A stretch of DNA of 52,913 bases from Methanarcanum sp963640855. Lineage in GTDB: Archaea; Thermoplasmatota; Thermoplasmata; Methanomassiliicoccales; Methanomethylophilaceae. A model generated the notes under the pieces. That model had not been told where the DNA came from. It did not search any database and was given only the letters and a program-made list of their open reading frames with translations. Made by a program: the position numbers and the translations under genes. Numbering within the stretch: position 1 is the first letter of the stretch; every line of letters starts with the position of its first letter. Location: positions 1 through 52,913 of the forward strand of contig CAVIAJ010000010.1 in assembly GCA_963640855.1 (NCBI GenBank), written 5' to 3'. Of this stretch, positions 1 to 9,241 are shown piece by piece.

Positions 1-77
1 ATTCGGCGGAATGTATTCTGACGGATGTCATGCGAAATAATTATCGAACATAGTATCTATGGTCAGAAGGGTTAACA

Positions 78-551
78 ATGGCAAACGACATTAAAGTGGG
101 ACCGTTCTCAATCGGTTCCCTTATTGCATTGATCGGAGCTGTATTGGGAATCATTGCAGTATTCCTTGTATGGTTCGATTTCTCGGTCTCGCTCACAATT
201 ACAACTTACAAATACAACATCACTGGAATGGGCTTCCTTTCAAATGGAGACATCACGGACGGATTCTACAAATACTGCCCCCTGATTGCATTCATTCTCG
301 CAATCGTTGTGGCTGTTCTCAACGTCCTCCCTGTCCTCAACGTCAAGATTGAATCCAAGGTCGTCAACATCGCTTCGATCGTTCTCGGTCTTGTGATGAT
401 TGTTCTCGTCGTCATCTGGGGTACAGCAAAACTCATGTCCGGAATGGACACAACAGGATTCGACTACACCGGTATCGGTGCATGGCTTATGATTGTCGGC
501 GGTGTGCTTGCAGCAACAGGCGGCGCAGCCAACATGTTCCTTAAAAACTGA
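78..551 (+). CDS. Four-helix membrane protein of unknown function
   Basis: I do not recognise a family for this 157-residue protein. It shows four hydrophobic segments at about residues 12-33, 67-87, 96-115 and 132-154. A polar stretch between the first two is rich in Thr, Tyr and Asn and probably faces one side of the membrane. There is no signal peptide cleavage motif, catalytic motif or cysteine pair. The ATG is preceded by an AAGGG-type ribosome site and an AT-rich element near 34-45 that could be a TATA box. A hairpin follows directly, so it is probably a single-gene transcript. The gene itself is convincing; function is unknown. Confidence 0.8.
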   Translation: MANDIKVGPFSIGSLIALIGAVLGIIAVFLVWFDFSVSLTITTYKYNITGMGFLSNGDITDGFYKYCPLIAFILAIVVAVLNVLPVLNVKIESKVVNIASIVLGLVMIVLVVIWGTAKLMSGMDTTGFDYTGIGAWLMIVGGVLAATGGAANMFLKN

Positions 552-560
552 TTCTTTCTA

Positions 561-582
561 ATGCGGGGCTTTGTCCCCGCAT
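561..582 (+). terminator. Hairpin terminator after the first gene
   Basis: An 8-bp perfect stem (ATGCGGGG / CCCCGCAT) with a six-base loop lies 9 bp after the stop of the membrane protein gene. It is followed by an AT-rich run rather than a clean T tract, so the termination role is likely but not certain. Confidence 0.55.
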
Positions 583-617
583 CACATTTATTATCAATAT
601 CTCCATTGTCCTAAGTG

Positions 618-1079
618 ATGATTATCGTCTTAGACAGCTCTGCAATCTTCTCTATGGAAAACCTTCCCAAAGGCGAATGCGTCTGCCCTCCCGGCGTGAT
701 TAACGAGCTCAGGAAGTACAAAGATCCGAGATTGGATCTCTGGGGCAATATGCTCCGCACATCGGGCTGTACACAGTCTTCTCTTAAGAAAGTGGAAGAA
801 GAGGCAAGAAAAAGCGGAGACTTGGGAAGACTGTCTCCCGTAGATATGACTGTCATCGCGCTCGGGCTCGACCTCAACGGTATCGTATACTCAGACGATT
901 TCTCCATAGAAAATGTCTGTGCCAGAATGGGCATACAGTACAAAGCCGTAGGAACCGGCGGTATAAAGAAAGTAGAGAAGTGGAACTATCAGTGCATCGG
1001 ATGCAAAAGATGGTACAAAGAAAAAATGAATGAATGTCCGATCTGCGGATCACAGATGAAATCCCACAGAAAAAGATAA
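618..1079 (+). CDS. nob1: Nob1 endonuclease (PIN domain plus zinc ribbon)
   Basis: Predicted endonuclease that matures the 3' end of 16S rRNA. The N-terminal 110 residues form a PIN domain beginning MIIVLDSSAIF, with the first metal-binding Asp in VLDSSA, later acidic residues near SPVDMTVIAL and the YSDDFS motif. The last 35 residues are a zinc ribbon with two CxxC knuckles (CIGC and CPIC). At 153 aa it matches archaeal Nob1. I place the start at ATG 618; a GTG three bases earlier is equally in frame. There is no Shine-Dalgarno site, suggesting a leaderless message. Its stop abuts the stop of the convergent reductase gene. Its rRNA-processing role fits with Dim2, RIO1 and KsgA further right. 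Confidence 0.9.
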   Translation: MIIVLDSSAIFSMENLPKGECVCPPGVINELRKYKDPRLDLWGNMLRTSGCTQSSLKKVEEEARKSGDLGRLSPVDMTVIALGLDLNGIVYSDDFSIENVCARMGIQYKAVGTGGIKKVEKWNYQCIGCKRWYKEKMNECPICGSQMKSHRKR

Positions 1080-2174
1080 TCACGGGAAGATACGTTTGCA
1101 TCTGATTAGATTGTTCATGCGCCTCTTACCGAGAATGCTCATGCACATTGTGACCATCCATTCGGGTCCGCTGAATGCGAATGTATCTGCAAGTTTCTTG
1201 TTGAATGCTGCGGTCTTGAGAGGTTTCTCCATGACTCTGCGCCATTCTGTTTCATAATCGGTCAGAGGACGTCCCGAAAGGATGTTGTCCGCTGCAATAT
1301 TTCCGCAGATACGTCCCGCAATACGTGCGAGAGGGATACCTCCTCCGTTGACGGAAATGACATGTCCCGCCGCATCTCCGACAACCATTCCGTTGCCTGA
1401 AACAGTCTTGGGAATAGGTCCTTCGGACGGAACGTACTTACCTTCCATCTTACCGATAATGTCAAACTGATTCTTCTTCACAAAGATATCAAAATACTCT
1501 CCGAGAGTACCGTCGGCGAATTTAGGTGAGAATCCCACACCTACGTTGGCCTGTCCCTTCTTCGGGATAATCCAACTGTATGCTCCCGGTGCAATACCTC
1601 CGAAGTACATCACAACAACAGGTTCGAAATCTCCCTTCGCCTGTGCCGTAACCGCAGGGTACGGGCGGCGGTTCTTCTGAAGTCCCAATGATTTGGCGAC
1701 ACGGGAACCGGGTCCGTCGGCACCGATAATCACTTTGTATTCAATTTCACCCTGATTTGTTACAGCTTTACCGTCTTTGATTTCTTTGAAAAGACAGTTC
1801 TTAATGAGTATCGCACCAGCTTTCTCAGCCTCGGATGCAAGATACTGATCGTAAGCGTCACGGTTGATTGTATAACCGAGCATGGGAATGTCGGTCGCTT
1901 TGTTCTTAGGGTTGACGAGCCTTATCCTGTCTGTCTCAGCTAACTTCATCTCGTTGGGAAGTGCAAATGTCTCTTCGAGCTCATCGGCAAGAGGAAACAT
2001 TGTCTTTATCTCTTCGACAGCGGGAAGATATTCTCCGCATCTTACGGGAACACCTACTTCCGGCCTTCTCTCGATAAATGTGACCTGAATACCTTTCTCG
2101 GCGGCGTATCTTGCGACTGTAGAACCTGCGGGGCCTGAGCCGACAACAAGAATATCAGTCGTAAGTTTATCCAT
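1080..2174 (-). CDS. Geranylgeranyl reductase family flavoprotein (GGR1)
   Basis: FAD-dependent reductase expected to saturate the geranylgeranyl chains of archaeal membrane lipids (digeranylgeranylglycerophospholipid reductase). The protein (364 aa from this start) opens with a Rossmann FAD site, VVGSGPAGSTVA, then the P-x-x-C-G motif in PVRCGEYLP that characterises the family, the IIGADGPGS FAD motif in the middle and VVGDAAGHV near residue 275. The start at 2174 has GGTGAT 5 bp upstream; an upstream in-frame codon at 2219 would overlap the GGPP synthase gene and lacks support. It lies 4 bp after the GGPP synthase stop, so the two are translationally linked and make and then reduce the same prenyl chains. 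It is one of three members of this family in the window. Confidence 0.88.
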   Translation of the reverse strand: MDKLTTDILVVGSGPAGSTVARYAAEKGIQVTFIERRPEVGVPVRCGEYLPAVEEIKTMFPLADELEETFALPNEMKLAETDRIRLVNPKNKATDIPMLGYTINRDAYDQYLASEAEKAGAILIKNCLFKEIKDGKAVTNQGEIEYKVIIGADGPGSRVAKSLGLQKNRRPYPAVTAQAKGDFEPVVVMYFGGIAPGAYSWIIPKKGQANVGVGFSPKFADGTLGEYFDIFVKKNQFDIIGKMEGKYVPSEGPIPKTVSGNGMVVGDAAGHVISVNGGGIPLARIAGRICGNIAADNILSGRPLTDYETEWRRVMEKPLKTAAFNKKLADTFAFSGPEWMVTMCMSILGKRRMNNLIRCKRIFP

Positions 2175-2178
2175 CGGA

Positions 2179-3144
2179 TCACCTGTCACGTGCCACAACA
2201 TACCTGGCCAATGATACAAACGAATTTCTGTACACTGACTCAGGAAGTGTCATAATTCTTTCAATCGCTTTTTCCGCGATTTCTTCAGCCTTGGAAAGAC
2301 ATCTCTCAATAGCGGTTGTCTTCTTAATCAGTTCCAATGCCTCTGCTACATCTTTTTCCGAAGGCTCAATCTGTGTGAACACTTCGGCAACCCTCTTTCC
2401 ATACTGAGGATCTTCCATAGCCAATATCGTAGGAAGTGTGGGTTTTCCTTCGATGATGTCGAGTCCCACTTTCTTTCCGGTATTGTTAACATTTCCGATG
2501 ACATCCAATGTATCATCGATTATCTGGAATGCCATACCGATTCCGTGTGCGTAATCGCCTATTGCTTCTATCATATCTCTGTCGGCACCTGCAAGATGAG
2601 CTCCGGATTTTGCACTTGCTTCGATAAGTTTTGAAGTCTTTCCGTTGATGATTTCGTAGTAGTCGGCTTCGGTAACCTTTGTTATGTGCTCGAAGTCCTT
2701 CTGTACGAATTCTCCCTCACTCATACTCGATGCCGCATCCACGATAACATCGACGATGTCATTGCTTGTGGCACCCAATGCCTGGAATCCTTTTGCCATC
2801 ATGTAATCTCCGGCAACGATTGCCTTACTAACGGAGAACTCCTTGTGCAGGGTCCTCCTTCCGCGCCTGATCTCACTCTTATCGTTGATATCGTCGTGAA
2901 TCAGCGATGCTGTGTGAACAATCTCGTACGCAGAACCTAGGGATACGGCTTCGGATACTTTCTTTCCGCCGCATGCTAAGTATGCCAGAATGCACATTGC
3001 GGGCCTTATCCTCTTACCGCCTGAATTGACCGTATAAAGGCACATCTCATTGAGTTCGCTGTTGTCCGAACGGATTACCGAATGAATCTCGTCCTCAACC
3101 ATCACGAGCTCTTTGGATATTGTATCATACCAGGCTGGCTCCAT
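2179..3144 (-). CDS. Geranylgeranyl diphosphate synthase (trans-prenyltransferase)
   Basis: Condenses IPP with allylic diphosphates to make the C20 chain of archaeal lipids. The 321-residue protein has the substrate motif GGKRIRPA, the first Asp-rich motif DDIND and the second Asp-rich motif DDTLD preceded by GMAFQI. The residues four and five before the first Asp motif are small (Ser, Ala), which in this family allows chains longer than C15 and supports GGPP as product. I chose ATG 3144 over the adjacent TTG 3147 because a TATA-like TTTAAGTA lies about 25 nt upstream, predicting a leaderless message. It is the first gene of a two-gene operon with GGR1. Confidence 0.9.
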   Translation of the reverse strand: MEPAWYDTISKELVMVEDEIHSVIRSDNSELNEMCLYTVNSGGKRIRPAMCILAYLACGGKKVSEAVSLGSAYEIVHTASLIHDDINDKSEIRRGRRTLHKEFSVSKAIVAGDYMMAKGFQALGATSNDIVDVIVDAASSMSEGEFVQKDFEHITKVTEADYYEIINGKTSKLIEASAKSGAHLAGADRDMIEAIGDYAHGIGMAFQIIDDTLDVIGNVNNTGKKVGLDIIEGKPTLPTILAMEDPQYGKRVAEVFTQIEPSEKDVAEALELIKKTTAIERCLSKAEEIAEKAIERIMTLPESVYRNSFVSLARYVVARDR

Positions 3145-3165
3145 CAAGCGAGGATAGTTATAATG

Positions 3166-3173
3166 TACTTAAA
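3166..3173 (-). promoter_or_regulatory. TATA box for the GGPP synthase operon
   Basis: On the minus strand TTTAAGTA is preceded by an A-rich BRE-like stretch (GGAAAAGAA). Its centre is about 25 nt before ATG 3144, so transcription would start at or next to the start codon. Confidence 0.5.
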
Positions 3174-3240
3174 TTCTTTTCCGAACCGAACCCGTACGGG
3201 TTCAGGGACACCGTATCAATTATCGATAACTGGCTGTTTT

Positions 3241-3291
3241 GAAAATATAATAAAAGAAAAGGTTTGGGTATCGGGCCGTTTCCGGCCCGAT
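3241..3291 (-). terminator. Terminator of the fpo operon
   Basis: On the minus strand an 8-bp perfect stem (ATCGGGCC / GGCCCGAT, 3270-3291, six-base loop) begins 11 bp after the fpoN stop. It is followed within about 10 bases by a long T-rich run (TTTTCTTTTATTATATTTTC). This separates fpoN from the GGPP synthase operon and shows that no fpoO or fpoF follows. Confidence 0.8.
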
Positions 3292-3302
3292 GTTTATACC
3301 CT

Positions 3303-4799
3303 TCAGAGTCCGAGCAGTGCGGAAGCCGCAGTGCTGCAGGCATCAATCATTGCTGTCGGGAAGATACCGAGGTAGATCACGAATGCAACACAGATCAACA
3401 TAGCGATCATGTGTGTGCTCTTGATCTTGATCTTCTCAGTGCTCTCTCCTGCATCCACATACATGGCCTTGACGACCCTTGCGTAGTAGTACAGCGAGAT
3501 AGCGGAGTTCAGGATAGCAATGAGACCGAGCCAGAGCCACTGTGTGACAACTGCACCGTCAACGAAGATTGCACTCGAGAAGAGAACGAACTTCGATGTG
3601 AAACCTGCGAGCGGAGGAATACCTGCGAGTGAGAACAGGAAGATCAGCATACATGCCGATACCAACGGTGCTCTCTTTGCAAGTCCCTTGTAATCGGAGA
3701 TCTTCTCTCCGACACCTGCGGTAATCAGTGCAGCTACGATGATGAAAGCTCCTCCCTTCATGAACACGTGTGTGAACATGTGGAACAGACCACCTGTGAG
3801 TGCGTACTGACTCATGACGGCGAGAGCGATCAGGATGTAACCAGCCTGGGCGATACTCGAGTATGCGAGCATTCTCTTGATGTTGTCCTGTGAGATGGCT
3901 ACGATATTACCGACAGTCATCGTGATTGCCGCGATGAATGCGAAGATGTACTGCATCTCCTGAGTTCCAAACTTTGTTGCGTTTGCAACAACGAACAGAA
4001 TGAGGAAGATCTTGAAGAGCACAACGAATCCCATCTTCTTCGAACCTGTTGCCAGGAATGTCGAGACAGGAGTGGATGCTCCCTCGTACACGTCGGGTGC
4101 CCACATGTGGAACGGAACTGCTGCAATCTTGAATCCGTAACCTGCAATCATCGCAACGAGACCGATCAGGAAGGGATAGTTCCACTGAGTCATACCGCTG
4201 ATGTAGACACCGATCTCTGCGAGATTGATGGTACCGGTAAGACCGTAGATCATGGATATACCGTAGAGTGTAAGTCCTGAGGAGAGACCTCCGATAATTA
4301 GGTACTTAACACCTGCTTCTGCAGCCCTGGGGTCGTTCTTCTTCATTGCAGCGAGTGCATATGAGGAGATACTGACAGTCTCGACACCGACGAAGATGCA
4401 CAGGAGGTTGTTGGAGCTTGCCACGAAGAGCATGCCCGCAAGAGCCACGAGGAGCAGCGAGTAGTACTCGGCTGCGGAGCGTTTCGTCGTCTCAGCGGAC
4501 TGAGGCGAGATCAGTATTGTAAGTCCGACCACTGCGAAGAACAGGAGCATCATCAACGCCGAGAACGAATCCAGCGAGAAGAGGTCCATGTACACGCCCT
4601 GGATGCTTGTTTCCATAAGTGCGATTGCTGCGATTGCCGCCGCCAGGATAATTGCTATCTCGGCGATGAGTGCGCACCATTTGCCGTCTTTTGTGAGGTA
4701 GTAGAACAAAGGTATGATCAATGCGCCGACGAGGATGATGATCTCAGGTGCAATCGGAAGCACATCTTTGAATATGTTAGTCAGGAAAGATACGTCCAT
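3303..4799 (-). CDS. fpoN: Fpo-like dehydrogenase subunit N (antiporter-like)
   Basis: Membrane subunit of the complex-I-like dehydrogenase, homologous to NuoN. The 498 residues contain about 14 hydrophobic helices and the family core with a conserved lysine and proline in KIAAVPFHMWAPDVYEGA, followed by the second lysine region GSKKMGF. It should form one of three ion-pumping half-channels. The ATG overlaps the fpoM stop (ATGA). It is the last gene of the operon and is followed by a strong terminator. NuoN identity rather than M or L rests on its position, length and the MWAPDVYEGA motif. Confidence 0.95.
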   Translation of the reverse strand: MDVSFLTNIFKDVLPIAPEIIILVGALIIPLFYYLTKDGKWCALIAEIAIILAAAIAAIALMETSIQGVYMDLFSLDSFSALMMLLFFAVVGLTILISPQSAETTKRSAAEYYSLLLVALAGMLFVASSNNLLCIFVGVETVSISSYALAAMKKNDPRAAEAGVKYLIIGGLSSGLTLYGISMIYGLTGTINLAEIGVYISGMTQWNYPFLIGLVAMIAGYGFKIAAVPFHMWAPDVYEGASTPVSTFLATGSKKMGFVVLFKIFLILFVVANATKFGTQEMQYIFAFIAAITMTVGNIVAISQDNIKRMLAYSSIAQAGYILIALAVMSQYALTGGLFHMFTHVFMKGGAFIIVAALITAGVGEKISDYKGLAKRAPLVSACMLIFLFSLAGIPPLAGFTSKFVLFSSAIFVDGAVVTQWLWLGLIAILNSAISLYYYARVVKAMYVDAGESTEKIKIKSTHMIAMLICVAFVIYLGIFPTAMIDACSTAASALLGL

Positions 4800-6292
4800 C
4801 AGAACACCCCTGTGAACATTGAGGAGTAAGTCTCAATGAAACTTGATGCATAGTCGGGCATGATACCGAAGAATGCGATCATGATGACCATGATTGCCAT
4901 TGCAACGAATTCGTATTTGCTGATATCGTGAATCGGTCCGCCGTGTACACCGTGCTCGAAATCGAGCTTGAGTGTGAGGTTGCCGAAGAGCGTTCTCTGC
5001 ATTGCCCAAAGGTAGTAACCTGCGGTGAGCATCATTGAGAGCATACCGAAGACAATCATCCACATGTAGTCTGTGTTTGCGATGAAATCCCAGAACGCAT
5101 AGAGGATACCGAATTCCGCGACGAATCCCACAAGACCGGGGAGACCGAGTGAAGCCATGAAACCGAACATCATGAAGAATGCCCATTTCGGCAGCTTTGC
5201 GGCCATACCTCCGAGGAGAGGGATTTCTCTTGTACCGATGTTGTGACCGGCAAGACCGCAGACCATGAAGAGGACGGCGGTGATAAGTCCGTGTGCGAAC
5301 ATCTGGAAGATTGCGAATTCGATTCCGATGTCTGAGAGACATCCGATACCGAGCAAAACCATTCCCATGTGGCTGATGGATGAGTATGCGACCATTTTCT
5401 TGAGATCTGTCTGTCCGATACAGGCGTATGCACCGTAAATCATCGAGACGATACCGAGAATGATCATTACCCACTGCCATTCGACCGCACCGATCGTGAA
5501 GTTCTCAAGACAGACCCTGATGATACCGTAGGAACCCATCTTAAGCATCACACCGGCCAGAAGGACTGAACCTCCGGTAGGTGCTTCGACGTGTGCGTCG
5601 GGAAGCCATGTGTGGAACGGAACGATAGGCATTTTGACAATGAATCCGAAGAACAGCAGTCCGAAGACAGCGGTCTGGAACCATTTGTCGGTGTTGGTGC
5701 TCATGTATGCTGTCACAGCATCAAAGTCGAAGTTGCCTCCGGCTGTGAAGACCATGATGAAGATACCGAGCAGCATCACGAGCGATGCCACGTGCGTGTA
5801 GATGAAGAACTTGATCGCAGAGTAGTGCCTGCGGGGTCCTCCGTACCAGGAGATCATGAAGAACATCGGGATCAGCGTAACTTCCCACATGATGTAGAAC
5901 AGGAAGTAGTCGGCTGCGAGATAGACCCCCATGAGACCGAGCTCCATCAGAAGGAGCAGTGTGTGGTAGTAGTTCGGCCTGTCGCTTTCCTCATATGAGA
6001 ACAGACAGACAACGAACACCAATAGCGCGGTGAGGAACACCATCAGGATACTGAGACCGTCAATCGCCAGTTTGAAGTTGAACTGGAAGAAGTCTGTCTT
6101 GATCCATAATTCGTTAATGCCCATTGTGCTGAAGTCGTCCTGCATGAACAGGAGTGCGACTGCAACGACTAATGTCGCCGCAGAGAAGACCAATGCGACG
6201 AATTTTGCGTATTTTGCCCTCTCATTGCCCATCATGAGAGTCAGAATGGCTCCGATGAAGGGAATTGCGAGCAGGAATAACAACATGTCCAT
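4799..6292 (-). CDS. fpoM: Fpo-like dehydrogenase subunit M (antiporter-like)
   Basis: NuoM homologue of 497 aa with about 14 membrane helices. It carries FIVKMPIVPFHTWLPDAHVEAP, the signature of the ion-translocating core, and the conserved glutamate in TM5 (MWEVTLIP). I start it at MDMLLF (6292) because GGAGG lies 8 bases upstream; the longer in-frame extension would run into fpoL. Its neighbours on both sides overlap or nearly touch, consistent with one polycistronic message. Confidence 0.95.
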   Translation of the reverse strand: MDMLLFLLAIPFIGAILTLMMGNERAKYAKFVALVFSAATLVVAVALLFMQDDFSTMGINELWIKTDFFQFNFKLAIDGLSILMVFLTALLVFVVCLFSYEESDRPNYYHTLLLLMELGLMGVYLAADYFLFYIMWEVTLIPMFFMISWYGGPRRHYSAIKFFIYTHVASLVMLLGIFIMVFTAGGNFDFDAVTAYMSTNTDKWFQTAVFGLLFFGFIVKMPIVPFHTWLPDAHVEAPTGGSVLLAGVMLKMGSYGIIRVCLENFTIGAVEWQWVMIILGIVSMIYGAYACIGQTDLKKMVAYSSISHMGMVLLGIGCLSDIGIEFAIFQMFAHGLITAVLFMVCGLAGHNIGTREIPLLGGMAAKLPKWAFFMMFGFMASLGLPGLVGFVAEFGILYAFWDFIANTDYMWMIVFGMLSMMLTAGYYLWAMQRTLFGNLTLKLDFEHGVHGGPIHDISKYEFVAMAIMVIMIAFFGIMPDYASSFIETYSSMFTGVF

Positions 6293-6293
6293 C

Positions 6294-8312
6294 TTACAAA
6301 CCTCCTGCGAACACAATGGCGAACACAAGAATCAGGACCACTACGCCTGCGACAACGACTGTTGCGTAATCACGGACGTGACCTGTTTCCATCCTGCTGA
6401 CGACATCTCCGCTTCCGATGACGGCGTTGGAGAGACCGTTGACAGTACCATCGATTATGTTCCTGTCGAATGCATCGACAATCTTTGCAATGCCTGCACC
6501 GAGTTTCCATGAGATCTGGTTGTAGAGCTCGGGGAAGAAGTACCTCCTTGTGAGGAGCTTGTAGAGTGCAGACTCTCCGTTCTTGTTGAAGATACCGGGG
6601 TTGATTGCTTTCTTCGCGTACATGAAGTAGGCGATAGCGATACCGATTACCGCGAGAGCGATCGATACGTATGTCCATACATTCTTGAAGATCGTCTCGG
6701 CGATCTCCGTACCGGATTCCAACTCGATTCCGATGAATCCCATTGAATTAAGTGCGTTCTCGACAAGTGAACCGAGTCCTGCGAAGACGAGAAGTCCCGA
6801 GAACAGTGCGAACACTGCGAGTACGACGAGAGGTGCCACCATAATCTTGGATTCGTGGTGGCAGTGCTCGGCATTCTTTCCGGGTGCGCCGGTGAATGTC
6901 ATGAACCACATACGGAACATGTAGAACGCTGTCATGAAGGCTGTGACTATTCCGAGTGCAAAGAGCACGACGAAGAATGTCTGACCGTTCGAACCTGCGT
7001 TCATTGCCGCTTCGAGGACCATATCCTTTGACCAGAATCCGCTGAAGATAGGAACTCCAGCAATCGAGATACATCCGCAAAGCATTGTGTATGCCGTAAT
7101 CGGGATCTTCTTTCTCAGTCCGCCCATGAGGCGCATATCCTCGGTTCCGGTACAGTGAATAACCGATCCCGAACAAAGGAATAACAGACCTTTGAAGAAC
7201 GCGTGGTTCAGCATATGGAAGACACCTGCAAGGAAACCGAGTGCTCCGAGTGCGATGAGGTGGTGGTCGCCGGTGGAATATCCTTCCGCCATAAGCCATC
7301 CGCCCGCTCCGAGAGCGAGGATCATGTAACCGAGCTGCGAGAGTGTCGAGTATGCGAGCACTTTCTTAATGTTAAAGTTGTTGAGTGCCATTGATGCAGC
7401 GAAAATCGCTGTGAATCCGCCGATGAAACCGATGAACAGGAGCACATTCTGTCCGTACTCTGCGTTGAACACGTAGAGAGGCATTGCCCTTGCTGTGAGG
7501 TAGACACCGGCTTTGACCATTGTAGCTGCGTGGATAAGTGCGGATACGGTCGTAGGACCTGCCATCGCATCCGGAAGCCAGTCGTGGAGAGGGAACTGTG
7601 CGCTCTTACCGATTACACCGCCGAAGACCAGAAGGCCTGCGAGTGTGAGGAGAACGGAGTTGTCTGCCGCAACTGCCTCAATGCCTGTGGCATTGAAGAT
7701 TGTCACATAATCCAGTGAACCGAAGAGATAGAGCAGGATGAACAATCCGCCCATAAGCGAGACATCACCGGCACGTGTGACAAGGAAAGCTTTCTTTGCC
7801 GCGGATGATTTCTCTTTCGCTTCGGGGTGGTCGAAGCTCCAGAATCCGATCAGGAGGTAGGAACAAAGTCCCATGATCTCCCAGAAGATGAACATCTGGA
7901 GGAAGTTGCTCGAAACGATGAGACCGAGCATTCCTGTAAGGAAGAGTGAAATCTCACCGTAGTACCTCGTCTTCTTTGCGCCCTGGTCGTCCATGTATCC
8001 GATTGAATACACGAAGATCATCGTCGAAATGAATGACGAGAATAGCATCATGATGCATGTCAGACCGTCGATGTAGACTCCGAAGTTAATCTGGAAGTCT
8101 CCGATGAGCAGCCATTTCATGTCATATGTGTAACTGCTGTAGTCGCCTGTGATGAATTCATAGGCAACAAGTATTGACAGCACGCATGCTGCCGCTGCAC
8201 CGAGGATGGCCACATAACCTCCGCCCTCGCGCATTTTCCAGCCGAAGAGTCCGACTATGACGAAGCACAGGATCGGAAGGCAGGGAATGAGCCATGCATA
8301 ATCCATTATCAT
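6294..8312 (-). CDS. fpoL: Fpo-like dehydrogenase subunit L (antiporter-like)
   Basis: NuoL homologue of about 672 aa. The core has KSAQFPLHDWLPDAMAGP and the lysine-containing ATMVKAGVYL helix. The C-terminal 100 residues are long enough for the lateral amphipathic helix that ties the antiporter subunits together. The start at ATG 8312 is preceded by GAGGTGG; GTG 8321 and ATG 8306 are alternatives. fpoK ends 2 bp before it. Confidence 0.95.
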   Translation of the reverse strand: MIMDYAWLIPCLPILCFVIVGLFGWKMREGGGYVAILGAAAACVLSILVAYEFITGDYSSYTYDMKWLLIGDFQINFGVYIDGLTCIMMLFSSFISTMIFVYSIGYMDDQGAKKTRYYGEISLFLTGMLGLIVSSNFLQMFIFWEIMGLCSYLLIGFWSFDHPEAKEKSSAAKKAFLVTRAGDVSLMGGLFILLYLFGSLDYVTIFNATGIEAVAADNSVLLTLAGLLVFGGVIGKSAQFPLHDWLPDAMAGPTTVSALIHAATMVKAGVYLTARAMPLYVFNAEYGQNVLLFIGFIGGFTAIFAASMALNNFNIKKVLAYSTLSQLGYMILALGAGGWLMAEGYSTGDHHLIALGALGFLAGVFHMLNHAFFKGLLFLCSGSVIHCTGTEDMRLMGGLRKKIPITAYTMLCGCISIAGVPIFSGFWSKDMVLEAAMNAGSNGQTFFVVLFALGIVTAFMTAFYMFRMWFMTFTGAPGKNAEHCHHESKIMVAPLVVLAVFALFSGLLVFAGLGSLVENALNSMGFIGIELESGTEIAETIFKNVWTYVSIALAVIGIAIAYFMYAKKAINPGIFNKNGESALYKLLTRRYFFPELYNQISWKLGAGIAKIVDAFDRNIIDGTVNGLSNAVIGSGDVVSRMETGHVRDYATVVVAGVVVLILVFAIVFAGGL

Positions 8313-8314
8313 GT

Positions 8315-8626
8315 TTACCACCTCATAGTTGTGAGGTCATCCGTGCTGGACGAACCTCTTGTCTTGTAAGCGTTGAGGATCAGTGCGATACCGACTGCAA
8401 CCTCAGCTGCCGCTATTGCTATCGACATAATCACGAAGACGTTACCGATTGTTGCATCGCCGCCGATGTGATATGCCGCGAATGTGATGAAGTTGATGTT
8501 CGCTGCGTTGAGCATCAGTTCGACACTCATCAGTGCGACGAGTGCTCTGTCGGTTGTCATCATACCGTAGAGGCCGAGACAGAAGAGTATTCCTGCGAAT
8601 ATAAGGAAGAATTCCATCGGAATCAT
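8315..8626 (-). CDS. fpoK: Fpo-like dehydrogenase subunit K
   Basis: NuoK homologue, 103 aa, three membrane helices. It keeps the two buried glutamates of the family: one in MSVELMLNAANINF, the other in IAAAEVAVGIALIL. The start at 8626 follows a strong GAGGAGG site and overlaps the fpoJ2 stop (ATGA). The Asp/Ser-rich C-terminus is short and unremarkable. Confidence 0.95.
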   Translation of the reverse strand: MIPMEFFLIFAGILFCLGLYGMMTTDRALVALMSVELMLNAANINFITFAAYHIGGDATIGNVFVIMSIAIAAAEVAVGIALILNAYKTRGSSSTDDLTTMRW

Positions 8627-8913
8627 TCTTTCGCCTCCTCTTCAGCGTCGTCATCTTCTTTAGACAGTGTGACTCCCGCGATGATTGCTCCGAACATGAC
8701 TGCACCGAGGACCAACATAATCGGACCCCATTCCTCAAAGAGGACGTAGTTGATACTGTCGGTAGGCACTTTTCCTGTGTCGTCGGGTGCAAACGGTACG
8801 CTTGCGGGTTCTTCGTTCTTTTCGAATCCCCAGTCGACCGACAGCACACCTGCAATGATGATTACGGCCATCGCAACTGCGAAAACACCGCCTAGTACTG
8901 CCTTCTTACTCAT
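8623..8913 (-). CDS. fpoJ: Fpo-like dehydrogenase subunit J, C-terminal part
   Basis: This 96-residue protein has two hydrophobic helices (about 5-27 and 61-83) joined by an acidic, proline-containing loop and ending in an acidic tail. Its place between fpoJ1 and fpoK makes it the C-terminal half of a NuoJ-type subunit. The split is real: it has its own ATG and overlaps the stop of fpoJ1 by 8 bp in another frame. A split FpoJ is, as I recall, also found in Methanosarcina operons. Sequence conservation is low, so the assignment rests mainly on order. Confidence 0.8.
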   Translation of the reverse strand: MSKKAVLGGVFAVAMAVIIIAGVLSVDWGFEKNEEPASVPFAPDDTGKVPTDSINYVLFEEWGPIMLVLGAVMFGAIIAGVTLSKEDDDAEEEAKE

Positions 8914-9241
8914 CGGAATCCTCTCCCTTGATTGTTCTCCTGGTAAGCATTATACTGAATGCATAAAGGATTGTGATTGCTCCGACGTAGACGACCACCT
9001 GTACGGCTCCAATGAATTCTGCATTCAGGAAGTAGTACGTTGCCGCTACACAGACAAACACAAATGCCAGGTAGAACGCGCTGTGCATGATTTCTTTCGA
9101 TGTTACGACGTGGACTGCGGCAAGTATTGCCAATGCGGCCAATACGAGGAATGCGACTGCATCCCAGTTTGCGTTGATCCATGTCCATGTATTGACGAGT
9201 CCGTTCCAGACTCCGTCTATGATGTCATTTGCTGTGACCAT
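8906..9241 (-). CDS. fpoJ: Fpo-like dehydrogenase subunit J, N-terminal part
   Basis: NuoJ-type membrane subunit, 111 aa, with three hydrophobic helices. It contains the conserved core HSAFYLAFVFVCVAATYYFL and the following EFIGAVQVVVYVGAI, including the Tyr-Val-Gly of the pi-bulge helix that couples quinone-site chemistry to pumping. ATG 9241 is chosen because GGAGGT lies at the right distance and it overlaps the fpoI stop (ATGA). The rest of the subunit is encoded by the next gene. Confidence 0.92.
   Translation of the reverse strand: MVTANDIIDGVWNGLVNTWTWINANWDAVAFLVLAALAILAAVHVVTSKEIMHSAFYLAFVFVCVAATYYFLNAEFIGAVQVVVYVGAITILYAFSIMLTRRTIKGEDSDE

Noticed and set aside
8623..9241. Frameshift splitting fpoJ
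   Set aside because: Each part has its own start, ribosome site and stop, and both have complete helices. A split J is natural in related operons.
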